From contig CAZLNR010000019.1 in the NCBI GenBank assembly GCA_964561035.1, positions 1-14,129 of the forward strand: a stretch of 14,129 nt of DNA. The letters run 5' to 3'. Of the stretch, positions 5,807 to 11,428 are shown piece after piece. Under the pieces are notes generated by a model. It was not told the origin of the DNA. It saw only the letters and a list, made by a program, of their open reading frames with translations, and searched no databases. Position numbers and translations under genes: made by a program. The stretch's first letter is position 1, and every line of letters starts with the position of its first letter. The stretch is from XYD2-FULL-39-9 sp964561035. Its GTDB lineage: Bacteria > Patescibacteriota > Patescibacteriia > Magasanikbacterales > GWA2-37-8.

Positions 5807-5824
5807 ATCTTTTTGTTAGCAATT

Positions 5825-5840
5825 ATATTTACGAAAATAT
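5825..5840 (-). repeat. Small hairpin in the rpmA leader
   Basis: ATATTT (5825-5830) and AAATAT (5835-5840) are perfect inverted arms with a 4-nt loop, at the predicted 5' end of the rpmA transcript. A/T-only, so weak; it may affect RNA stability. Confidence 0.4.
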
Positions 5841-5846
5841 GGGATT

Positions 5847-5875
5847 ATTATAGTACAACTCAGGCAACTTGTCAA
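5847..5875 (-). promoter_or_regulatory. Consensus promoter of rpmA
   Basis: On the - strand TTGACA (5875-5870), 17-bp spacer, TATAAT (5852-5847): a perfect sigma-70 site, as expected for a ribosomal protein gene. Predicted start near 5840, leader about 34 nt. Confidence 0.9.
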
Positions 5876-5897
5876 TATATGTTCCGCCTGCTAGAAT
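5869..5897 (+). promoter_or_regulatory. Divergent promoter of the 5934-9266 operon, sharing its -35 with rpmA
   Basis: TTGTCA (5869-5874), 17-bp spacer, TAGAAT (5892-5897). Predicted start near 5904, about 30 nt before ATG 5934. Its -35 overlaps five bases of the rpmA -35 on the other strand, so polymerase cannot occupy both promoters at once. Confidence 0.7.
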
Positions 5898-5933
5898 ACA
5901 TGCGTATTTTCTGCTGTGTATTTGCGCGTATTT

Positions 5934-6287
5934 ATGCTCTATTTTCCCAAATTATACCTTAAAGACTTGTGGGTGTCCATGCCAGTTGCGGCTACACTGT
6001 TAATTCAGGCGTTTCTGTGGTTTTTTTTGTTTATGAATATACCGCAGGGTGAGGGGCAGATTTTTTTGCATTATAATATTGTTATTGGGGTTGACAGGGT
6101 AGGTGATTGGTGGCGTATTTTCTATCTTCCAGCAGCTGGGGTTGCGGTACTGCTGATAAATATTATTTTGGGTTTATTTGTATACAGAGCTGATAAGTTT
6201 TTGGCCCGAGTGCTTACCGGATGGGTGCTGTTGTTTCATATTTTTCTGCTAGCCGGGATTATTTTTTTGGTCAGACTCAATTCTTAA
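5934..6287 (+). CDS. Small membrane protein upstream of the SEDS gene, function unknown
   Basis: 117 residues with three hydrophobic helices (about 16-36, 62-84, 95-114). A conserved-looking loop, IFLHYNIVIGVDRVGDWW (43-60), separates helices 1 and 2; the LHYN element resembles the motif of small DUF1648-like membrane domains, but I would not assign it. ATG 5934 is preferred over an in-frame GTG at 5916 because it is better placed for a promoter predicting transcription from about 5904 and it leaves a typical native leader length. It is the first gene of an operon: the SEDS gene begins 12 nt after its stop. Its position suggests a role near cell wall or surface synthesis, an inference from context only. 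Confidence 0.75.
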   Translation: MLYFPKLYLKDLWVSMPVAATLLIQAFLWFFLFMNIPQGEGQIFLHYNIVIGVDRVGDWWRIFYLPAAGVAVLLINIILGLFVYRADKFLARVLTGWVLLFHIFLLAGIIFLVRLNS

Positions 6288-6299
6288 AATGGTCGTATT

Positions 6300-7400
6300 A
6301 TGGAAAAAGCTACTCAACCAGCTGATAGACTGTTTTTGTTCTTACTTGGTATTTTAATGGTGGCCGGTTTGGTTTTGCTTACATCTGCTAGCGCGCCGGT
6401 TGGTTTTGCCAAGTTTAACGATCCGTATTTTTTTATAAAAAAACAAGCTTTGTTTGGATTATTGCCAGGTGTTGTTTTATTCTTATTTTTTATTCGCGCC
6501 AAAACCTCTCTGTTGTTAAAATTTTCAGGTATTGCATATATTGCGTCTCTTGTGTTGTTATTTTTAGTATTTATACCTGGAGTAGGATTGGTAATTAACG
6601 GATCTCGCAGCTGGGTGCAGTTAGCTGGGTTTAGCTTTCAGCCTTCAGAGTTTGTAAAATTGACTGTAATTATTATTTTGGCAAAAATGCTTTCTGAAAG
6701 TGGGGATTTATCTGATTGGAAATCAGAACTATTGCCGATTTTTTTTGTCATTTCACCTGCGGCCGCGCTAGTGGCTTTGCAACCCGATATCGGCACGCTT
6801 TCAATTTTAGCTGTTATTGTTTTTGCAATGCTGTATATAGCGCGTACGCCTAAAAAATTTCTATTTGTATTAGGTTTGGCCGGGGTGGCGTTTTTTGCGC
6901 TTATGTTAATTTTAGCACCATATCGAGTTCGTAGATTAACTACTTTTCTACACCCCGAGCTCGATCCGCAAGGCATTGGATATCAAATTAATCAGGCTTA
7001 TTTGGCTATCGGTTCGGGGGGGATGTGGGGCCTTGGTTTGGGGCACTCGCGGCAAAAGTTTCAGTATTTGCCCGAAGTGCAGGCCGATTCTATTTTTGCG
7101 GTTATTGCCGAAGAGATGGGGCTTTTTGCCACCTCGGCGCTCGTATTACTCATTACATTTTTGGGGTTGCGCGGGTTGCGTATAGCCAAGGGCGCGCCTG
7201 ACCAGTTTGGGCGTTTACTTGCCTCAGGTATTATGGTATGGTTTATGTGGCAATCTTTTTTAAATATAGGCACTATTATCGGGCTGTTGCCGCTTACCGG
7301 CGTGCCGCTGCCGTTTATCAGCCATGGAGGTTCGGCGTTGATAATCGGTTTGGCAAGCATGGGGGTTGTGGCGGGTATTAGCCGGTTTAGTAATGTATAG
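6300..7400 (+). CDS. ftsW: SEDS peptidoglycan glycosyltransferase, FtsW/RodA family (FtsW-like)
   Basis: 366 residues, ten predicted helices. SEDS proteins polymerise lipid II glycan strands together with a class B penicillin-binding protein. Visible signatures: LLTSASA (26-32), GSRSWVQLAG with FSFQPSEFVK (101-120), QPDIGT (161-166), the long external loop with HPELDPQGIGYQINQA, LPEVQADSIFAVIAEEMG (257-274), and LPLTGVPLPFISHGGSALI (330-348). Asp263 sits where the catalytic aspartate of RodA lies; the usual DFIF there reads DSIF. The final motif TGVPLPFIS resembles FtsW more than RodA, and SHGG replaces the common SYGG. FtsW and RodA cannot be separated with certainty from this sequence. It lies 8 nt upstream of the nucleotide-sugar dehydratase and shares its operon, linking wall synthesis with surface glycan supply. 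No SD. Confidence 0.9.
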   Translation: MEKATQPADRLFLFLLGILMVAGLVLLTSASAPVGFAKFNDPYFFIKKQALFGLLPGVVLFLFFIRAKTSLLLKFSGIAYIASLVLLFLVFIPGVGLVINGSRSWVQLAGFSFQPSEFVKLTVIIILAKMLSESGDLSDWKSELLPIFFVISPAAALVALQPDIGTLSILAVIVFAMLYIARTPKKFLFVLGLAGVAFFALMLILAPYRVRRLTTFLHPELDPQGIGYQINQAYLAIGSGGMWGLGLGHSRQKFQYLPEVQADSIFAVIAEEMGLFATSALVLLITFLGLRGLRIAKGAPDQFGRLLASGIMVWFMWQSFLNIGTIIGLLPLTGVPLPFISHGGSALIIGLASMGVVAGISRFSNV

Positions 7401-7408
7401 CACATCAT

Positions 7409-8419
7409 ATGAAATTATTAATTACGGGAGGCGCCGGTTTCATGGGTTCTCATTTTATTAAATATATTTTGGCAAAATATCCCGAATATACCGTGGTTAA
7501 TTTTGATAAGTTAACCTATGCGGGCAACTTAGAAAATTTGACCGAAGTGGCGCACAATCCACGTTACGCATTCGTGCAAGGCGATATTTGCAATCGTAAT
7601 GAAGTGGAAAAAGTAATCGCCGATTACGGTATTGAAGCGATTGTAAATTATGCGGCGGAAACGCATGTAGATCGATCTATTATAGATCCGGATGCGTTTT
7701 TGCGCACCGATGTTTTGGGAACATTTAATTTATTGGAAGCAACTAAAAAATTTCAATTAAAAAAAATGGTGCAAATTTCTACCGATGAAGTGTATGGCAG
7801 TATTGAACAGGGCAGCTTCACTGAAGATTCTCCATTTTCTCCGAACAGTCCGTATGCTGCGGCCAAATCCGGCGGAGACCACTTGTGCCGCGCATATGCG
7901 GTTACATACCAAACCCCGGTGGTAGTAACGCATAGCTGTAATTTTTACGGCACCAATCAGTATCCAGAAAAACTCATTCCGTTTTTTATTACCAACTTAT
8001 TGGAAGGCAAGAAAGTTCCGCTTTATGGAGATGGTAAAAATGTGCGTGAATGGATTCATACCAGCGATCACTGTAAAGCCATAGATATTATGCTTCACCA
8101 GGCAGCGCCAGGATCGGTATATAACATTGGTTCTGGAAAAGAATTGGAAAATATTGCCATAACCAAATTGATTTTGTCCGAAATGGGCTTTGGCGATGAA
8201 ATGATTGAACCGGTTAAAGATCGTCCGGGTCACGATCGGCGCTATGCGATAAATTGCGATAAATTGCAGCAAGATTTTGGCTGGCGCGCTGAAAAAGATT
8301 TTACCGACGGTTTGCGAGAAACAATCGCGTGGTATAAAAATAATCCGCAATGGTGGCAGCCGCTCAAAAGCGGAGAACATAAAGCATATTTTAAGAAACA
8401 ATACGAAGAATCTAAATAA
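7409..8419 (+). CDS. rfbB: dTDP/UDP-glucose 4,6-dehydratase (RmlB/RHM-like)
   Basis: 336 residues, the usual length of RmlB. This extended short-chain dehydrogenase converts nucleotide-activated glucose to the 4-keto-6-deoxy sugar in the cytosol. Seen: NAD-binding TGGAGFMGSH (6-15), AAETHVDRS (82-90), the active-site triplet T125-D126-E127, catalytic Y149 and K153 (SPYAAAK), the substrate segment CNFYGTNQYPEKLIP (177-191) and VREWIHTSDHCKAI (212-225), REWI being diagnostic of the family. Nucleotide preference (dTDP or UDP) cannot be read safely. The next gene resembles the plant 3,5-epimerase/4-reductase, so together the pair mirrors the two domains of plant RHM, which uses UDP-sugars. No rmlA or rmlC is seen in the window. 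Third gene of the operon starting at 5934, 8 nt after the SEDS gene; no SD. Confidence 0.93.
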   Translation: MKLLITGGAGFMGSHFIKYILAKYPEYTVVNFDKLTYAGNLENLTEVAHNPRYAFVQGDICNRNEVEKVIADYGIEAIVNYAAETHVDRSIIDPDAFLRTDVLGTFNLLEATKKFQLKKMVQISTDEVYGSIEQGSFTEDSPFSPNSPYAAAKSGGDHLCRAYAVTYQTPVVVTHSCNFYGTNQYPEKLIPFFITNLLEGKKVPLYGDGKNVREWIHTSDHCKAIDIMLHQAAPGSVYNIGSGKELENIAITKLILSEMGFGDEMIEPVKDRPGHDRRYAINCDKLQQDFGWRAEKDFTDGLRETIAWYKNNPQWWQPLKSGEHKAYFKKQYEESK

Positions 8420-8426
8420 TGTTTGT

Positions 8427-9266
8427 ATGAAAAAAATTCTTATCATTGGTAGTGGTTTTTTAGGGAAAAAATGCGCTGCGGCTTGGCCGGAAGCAGTTTT
8501 ATCCGATAAAATAATTACTTCCGTTAAAGATGTTGAAGATCTTATTGATCAGCACAAGCCCGATTCAATTTTAAATGCCGCCGGTATTGTAGGTAAGCCA
8601 AATGTGGACTGGTGTGAAACGCATCAGTTGGAAACAGTTCAAGGCAACACTATGTTGCCGATGATTATTGCTGAAGCATGCCAAAAGAAAGGCGTATATC
8701 TGCTGCATATGGGCACAGGATGCGTGTTCTATGGGTACTCGCAAGATCCGGAAGGCTGGAGAGAAGATGATTTTCCAAATCCTTCAGCTGTGTATACTCG
8801 CACTAAATATGCTGCAGATTTGGCTCTGTCAACTTTGCCAAATGTTGGCATTGCTCGCATTAGAATGCCGATTGATCATCAGCCATCCCCAGGAAATTTA
8901 ATTGATAAGCTTGCCTCATATCCGCGCGTGGTTGATGTGATAAACAGTGTTACAGTTGTAGAAGATATGATTGAAGTGTTTAAACAGCTGCTAGAAAAAC
9001 AAGCGAGCGGTATTTTTCATGTGACCAATCCGGGCGCCATCAAGCATACGGAAATTTTGGAAATGTATAAAGAAATTGTTGATCCTGCTCATACTAATGA
9101 GTGGATTTCCGCGCAAGAGCTGGTAACACAAGGTTTGGCAAAAAAAACCAGATCCAATAATATTTTACGCTCAGACAATCTGACCAAGCTGGGAATTCAT
9201 ATGCGCCCAGTAAAAGAAGCTGTTCGGGATACGCTGGTAAAATATGCCGCTATAAAGAACAGTTAA
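8427..9266 (+). CDS. Bifunctional 4-keto-6-deoxy-sugar 3,5-epimerase/4-reductase, plant NRS/ER-like
   Basis: 279 residues. Probable last enzyme of nucleotide-rhamnose synthesis. It is an SDR-fold protein: GSGFLG (8-13, GxGxxG), NAAGIVGKPNVDWCE (50-64), MGTGCVFYG (95-103), catalytic Y123 and K127 (YTRTK), RIRMPI (144-149), and FHVTNPGAIKHTEILEMYK (197-215). The stretches around NAAG-x-x-GKPNVDWCE, TGC-V-F, RMPI and TNPG-x-x-x-H-x-EILEMY match what I recall of plant UER1/NRS-ER and the C-terminal domain of RHM more closely than bacterial RmlD. In plants one such protein performs both 3,5-epimerisation and 4-reduction. Start ATG 8427 is chosen because the frame open from 8277 lies inside rfbB and the nucleotide-binding motif begins right after MKKILIIG. 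It begins 7 nt after rfbB and ends the operon before a strong terminator. RmlD remains the alternative. Confidence 0.85.
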   Translation: MKKILIIGSGFLGKKCAAAWPEAVLSDKIITSVKDVEDLIDQHKPDSILNAAGIVGKPNVDWCETHQLETVQGNTMLPMIIAEACQKKGVYLLHMGTGCVFYGYSQDPEGWREDDFPNPSAVYTRTKYAADLALSTLPNVGIARIRMPIDHQPSPGNLIDKLASYPRVVDVINSVTVVEDMIEVFKQLLEKQASGIFHVTNPGAIKHTEILEMYKEIVDPAHTNEWISAQELVTQGLAKKTRSNNILRSDNLTKLGIHMRPVKEAVRDTLVKYAAIKNS

Positions 9267-9268
9267 TA

Positions 9269-9286
9269 AAAATTATTAATAATTTT
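9269..9286. repeat. 18-bp perfect A/T palindrome after the reductase gene
   Basis: AAAATTATT followed by AATAATTTT, perfectly self-complementary, three bases after the stop codon and just before the terminator. It could add to transcript-end structure or bind a protein; A/T-only composition makes chance plausible. Confidence 0.5.
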
Positions 9287-9288
9287 AT

Positions 9289-9315
9289 AAAACTGGTCAA
9301 TTTTGACTAGTTTTT
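9289..9315 (+). terminator. Intrinsic terminator of the 5934-9266 operon
   Basis: AAAACTGGTCA (9289-9299) pairs with TGACTAGTTTT (9304-9314), 11 pairs with one wobble, loop of 4, T run at the end. The -35 of cassette 2 begins 5 bases later. Confidence 0.85.
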
Positions 9316-9319
9316 AGTA

Positions 9320-9348
9320 TTGACAAAATAGTTAAAGTGCGTTATGTA
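9320..9348 (+). promoter_or_regulatory. Promoter of cassette 2
   Basis: TTGACA (9320-9325), 17-bp spacer, TATGTA (9343-9348). Predicted start near 9355, leader about 111 nt. The -35 and the bases after it (TTGACAAAA) are identical to those of the cassette 1 promoter. Confidence 0.75.
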
Positions 9349-9353
9349 TATCT

Positions 9354-9426
9354 GTTGCTCAGGTATTTGTTTTTCAATCTTTGAAAGATAGGTGCGTGCG
9401 CAACTTATCGGGAAATCTATCCCGAT
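9354..9426 (+). repeat. Leader stem-loops of cassette 2
   Basis: TTTCAA (9372-9377) and TTGAAA (9381-9386) form a hairpin with a 3-nt loop, extended by two outer pairs. GTTGC (9354-9358) and GCAAC (9400-9404) could enclose it. ATCGGGA (9407-9413) and TCCCGAT (9420-9426) form a perfect 7-bp stem with a 6-nt loop. All lie in the predicted 5' leader, followed directly by the SD hairpin. Confidence 0.7.
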
Positions 9427-9436
9427 GGTATGCGTC

Positions 9437-9460
9437 TGTGCCTGGCTGGCACAAGGAGAG
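9437..9460 (+). promoter_or_regulatory. Shine-Dalgarno with hairpin directly upstream (cassette 2)
   Basis: TGTGCC (9437-9442) and GGCACA (9448-9453) form a 6-bp stem with a 5-nt loop; AAGGAGAG (9453-9460) follows immediately. AGGAGA (9454-9459) is 6 nt from ATG 9466. The arrangement and spacing equal those of cassette 1. Confidence 0.8.
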
Positions 9461-9465
9461 CCTCC

Positions 9466-10173
9466 ATGTCTGATCCTAAAAATTCCGATGCCCTTGCTGT
9501 CGCCTCAATCCCTGTGGGTGCGAGGCGAGGGTGGGAGATCGTCGCTCACTATGCTGGTAGATCTGATGTGATGGAGCCGGGCGTGATGACGGCGCGGCAG
9601 GCGACGCTCGGTGTCACCATCAACTACGGCATGACCCCGGGCGGCTTCGACGGCTTCGTCATCAGCCAGGACTGTGGCGGCGTGGTCATCGTGCCATTCG
9701 TGGAGATCGAGGGGCAGCTCTACATCGGCGTCGTCGAGCAGAAGCGTCCGCTCCAGCAGTCGGGCGGTATGGTACTCAACGTTCCGCGGGGCTTCAGCGA
9801 TGGTGATGCGTTCGAAGACGAGGCTCGTCGTGAGCTCAAGGAGGAGATGGGCATCAACCCTGAGCTGTTCATCGGTCTCGGCGGTCAGCCCACCAACCCC
9901 AACAGCACGTTCTTCCAGACCACGGAGGCCAAGCAGGGCGATCGGTGGTTCGGTGTTGCGCTCGTGCCGGATCAGGTCATCCAGGTCGATGGCATCTGGC
10001 GCCTCCGTCCCGACTTGGTCGTCGGAAACAGGGCGCACAGGATCGCCGAGTCCATCGGTCGGGCGCGGTTCATTACTGTCAACCAAGCTGTCGACTTGAG
10101 TGATATGTTCACGGTCGCAGCCGTGGCCAAGATCCAGATGCTGGTCAAGATTCTCAAGGACCAGTTGAAGTAA
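9466..10173 (+). CDS. Nudix hydrolase, GC-rich cassette gene
   Basis: 235 residues. Nudix enzymes hydrolyse nucleoside diphosphates linked to another moiety, with a divalent metal held by the Nudix box. Here the box is at 109-130: G109-F-S-D-G-D, then A-F-E-D-E-A-R, then R122-E-L-K-E-E-M-G-I. The metal-binding REUxEExGU core is intact, but the opening is G-x4-D instead of G-x5-E, one residue short. YIGVVEQKRPLQ and VPRGF before the box resemble ADP-ribose/ADP-sugar pyrophosphatases, as does a conserved-looking TNPNSTFFQT after it; substrate is unproven. About 60 residues precede the core and 100 follow. Start 9466 is chosen over an in-frame ATG at 9430 because the SD is 6 nt upstream and 9430 lies in the structured leader. 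Ile ATC, Phe TTC and Lys AAG dominate, unlike all native neighbours, indicating transfer from a GC-rich source. Confidence 0.88.
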   Translation: MSDPKNSDALAVASIPVGARRGWEIVAHYAGRSDVMEPGVMTARQATLGVTINYGMTPGGFDGFVISQDCGGVVIVPFVEIEGQLYIGVVEQKRPLQQSGGMVLNVPRGFSDGDAFEDEARRELKEEMGINPELFIGLGGQPTNPNSTFFQTTEAKQGDRWFGVALVPDQVIQVDGIWRLRPDLVVGNRAHRIAESIGRARFITVNQAVDLSDMFTVAAVAKIQMLVKILKDQLK

Positions 10174-10191
10174 TAGTCCCAACATGGGGCA

Positions 10192-10265
10192 GTTCGCCTA
10201 CATAGGCGGACGGTGGTCTACACAGCCACCAACACGATGGTTCGACCCGGGTCGGTTCTCGGGTC
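10192..10265 (+). repeat. Three consecutive GC-rich hairpins in the 3' tail of cassette 2
   Basis: (1) CGCCTA (10195-10200) with TAGGCG (10203-10208), extendable to nine pairs (10192-10211). (2) GGTGG (10212-10216) with CCACC (10226-10230), one wobble pair inside. (3) GACCCG (10244-10249) with CGGGTC (10260-10265); the same region also contains the palindrome CGACCCGGGTCG (10243-10254), so stem 3 has an alternative. No T run follows the stems; a host-type terminator lies just beyond. Confidence 0.7.
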
Positions 10266-10270
10266 AGTAC

Positions 10271-10300
10271 AAAAGCAGCTTTACTAAAAGGCTGTTTTTG
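10271..10300. terminator. Intrinsic terminator between cassette 2 and the isomerase operon
   Basis: AAAAGCAGCTTT (10271-10282) pairs with AAGGCTGTTTTT (10288-10299), 12 pairs including two wobbles, 5-nt loop, then T-rich sequence. Confidence 0.8.
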
Positions 10301-10306
10301 TTTTGC

Positions 10307-10335
10307 TTTACAAAATAATGGGCGGTTGTTAAAAT
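10307..10335 (+). promoter_or_regulatory. Promoter of the isomerase-glycosyltransferase operon
   Basis: TTTACA (10307-10312), 17-bp spacer, TAAAAT (10330-10335). Predicted start near 10342, about 19 nt before ATG 10361, matching the short native leaders. Confidence 0.65.
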
Positions 10336-10340
10336 AACAA
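10326..10340. repeat. Inverted repeat over the -10 of the isomerase promoter, candidate operator
   Basis: TTGTTA (10326-10331), AAA, TAACAA (10335-10340). The repeat covers the -10 hexamer and ends just before the predicted transcription start, a typical repressor position. A/T-rich, so chance cannot be excluded. Confidence 0.4.
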
Positions 10341-10360
10341 TCGTATTTAATTTATATTGT

Positions 10361-11425
10361 ATGCTTGATTCTATAGAACAAATACGGCAGTTGGATTCAA
10401 AAAACATGCTCGGTAGCATTGAGCTGTTGAGTAAACAGATTGCCGAAGTTTATGCTCTGGCAAAATCTGTAAAAATTCCTGCTTCATATAAAAAAGTACA
10501 TAAAATCGCGGTGCTTGGCATGGGTGGTTCGGCTTTGGGCGCGCACGTTATTAAATCTGTATTTTTTAAAAATCTGGCTGTCCCTGTGGAAATTATAAAC
10601 GGCTATCAGTCTGCTGGTTTTGTGGATGAAAAAACTCTCGTGATTGCCTCTAGTTATTCCGGATCTACCGAAGAAATATTGTCTGCGGTTGCGGACGCAA
10701 AAAAACAAAAAGCAAAAATTGTAATTATCTGCGCTGGCGGTGCTTTGGCTGCCTGGGCGCAAAAAAATAAAGCTCCCGCTTTGGTTTTTACCACTCATAA
10801 TAATCCATGCGGTTCGCCGCGCATGGGCTTGGGATATTCGATTTTCGGGCAAATTATAATGCTGGCGCAGGTGGGGCTTTTGCCATTTTCTTCGGCTGAA
10901 ATTAAGCGGTGCATACAAACTATAGAAAAGTATAATACTTTGTTTGGCGCGCATGCCGTTGAAGTAAAAAACCCAGCCAAACAGCTGGCCAGAAATGTAA
11001 CTGGCGCCAGCGTATGGTATGCCGCCTCGGAACATTTGTCCGGCAATGCGCATATTGCCGCTAATCAAATGAATGAAAACGCCAAGCGTTTCGCCGGGTA
11101 TTTTTTAATTCCTGAAATGAATCATCATTTAATGGAAGGCATGCTATATCCTGAAAATAATGCGAAAAATATAAAAATGATGCTTATTGAATCAGCGCTG
11201 TATGATAAGCGGGTACAAAAGCGCTATGAAATTACCAAGGCTATTTTGGACAAAAACAATATTAGCCGACAATCGTATGTTTGCCAGGAGAAAACAAAAT
11301 TGCTGCAAGCCTGCGAGATGTTGGTTTTGGGAAGCTATATTAGTTTTTATTCAGCCATGCTGCAAGGCATAGATCCAACCGCCATTCCATTTGTAGATTT
11401 TTTTAAAGCGGCGCTCAAGAAATAA
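10361..11425 (+). CDS. SIS-domain bifunctional phosphoglucose/phosphomannose isomerase
   Basis: 354 residues. Interconverts fructose-6-phosphate with glucose-6-phosphate and mannose-6-phosphate in the cytosol, feeding nucleotide-sugar synthesis. Two SIS domains: the first has VLGMGGSALG (51-60) and ASSYSGSTEEIL (96-107), the phosphate-binding serine loop; between domains SPRMGLGYS (152-160) matches the P-R-x-x-x-G-Y element of the family. The C-terminal domain has NQMNENAKRF (235-244) and PEMNHHLMEG (251-260), which carry the glutamate and histidine expected to be catalytic in this archaeal/CPR-type enzyme (family bact-PGI_C). Length is normal for the family and differs from the roughly 550-residue classical Pgi. 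It is the first gene of an operon, with its own promoter; the first glycosyltransferase starts 3 nt after its stop. No SD. Native AT-rich codon use. Confidence 0.9.
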   Translation: MLDSIEQIRQLDSKNMLGSIELLSKQIAEVYALAKSVKIPASYKKVHKIAVLGMGGSALGAHVIKSVFFKNLAVPVEIINGYQSAGFVDEKTLVIASSYSGSTEEILSAVADAKKQKAKIVIICAGGALAAWAQKNKAPALVFTTHNNPCGSPRMGLGYSIFGQIIMLAQVGLLPFSSAEIKRCIQTIEKYNTLFGAHAVEVKNPAKQLARNVTGASVWYAASEHLSGNAHIAANQMNENAKRFAGYFLIPEMNHHLMEGMLYPENNAKNIKMMLIESALYDKRVQKRYEITKAILDKNNISRQSYVCQEKTKLLQACEMLVLGSYISFYSAMLQGIDPTAIPFVDFFKAALKK

Positions 11426-11428
11426 TAT

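Larger units (their letters stand above)
9320..10265 (+). other. GC-rich single-gene cassette 2 (promoter, structured leader, Nudix CDS, hairpin tail)
   Basis: The second unit of foreign composition, between two native intrinsic terminators. A counted 60-base sample at 9601-9660 is 40/60 GC. It contains its own promoter, a leader of about 111 nt with consecutive stem-loops, an SD 6 nt from ATG, one reading frame with strongly GC-ending codons, and a 3' tail of three GC-rich hairpins. No recombinase, terminal repeat or target duplication is visible. The order of parts matches the unit at 4186-4908 although the proteins are unrelated. Borders are inferred from base composition and flanking terminators. 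Confidence 0.6.

Noticed and set aside
5462..5962. + strand open frame of 166 codons crossing rpmA
   Set aside because: It runs antisense through a certain ribosomal protein gene and through its terminator and promoter; the protein resembles no family.
7997..8446. - strand open frame over rfbB
   Set aside because: It is antisense to conserved catalytic and substrate motifs of the dehydratase and has no start signals.
9505..10185. Antisense open frame of 226 residues over the Nudix gene
   Set aside because: The sense frame has a clear Nudix box, SD and promoter. The antisense product is an Asp/Glu/Arg-rich low-complexity sequence typical of the reverse of a GC-rich gene, with no start signals.
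9320..10265. Insertion sequence or transposon remnant
   Set aside because: No transposase, no terminal inverted repeats and no convincing target duplication were seen around either GC-rich unit. A short shared AGTACAA string at 4789-4795 and 10266-10272 is too short to count.
10175..10270. Possible degenerate tRNA in the tail of cassette 2
   Set aside because: A 5-bp stem with 7-nt loop starting CT and a GGTTCGA string suggest anticodon and T arms, but the T stem does not pair, position 37 would be C and no acceptor stem can be drawn.
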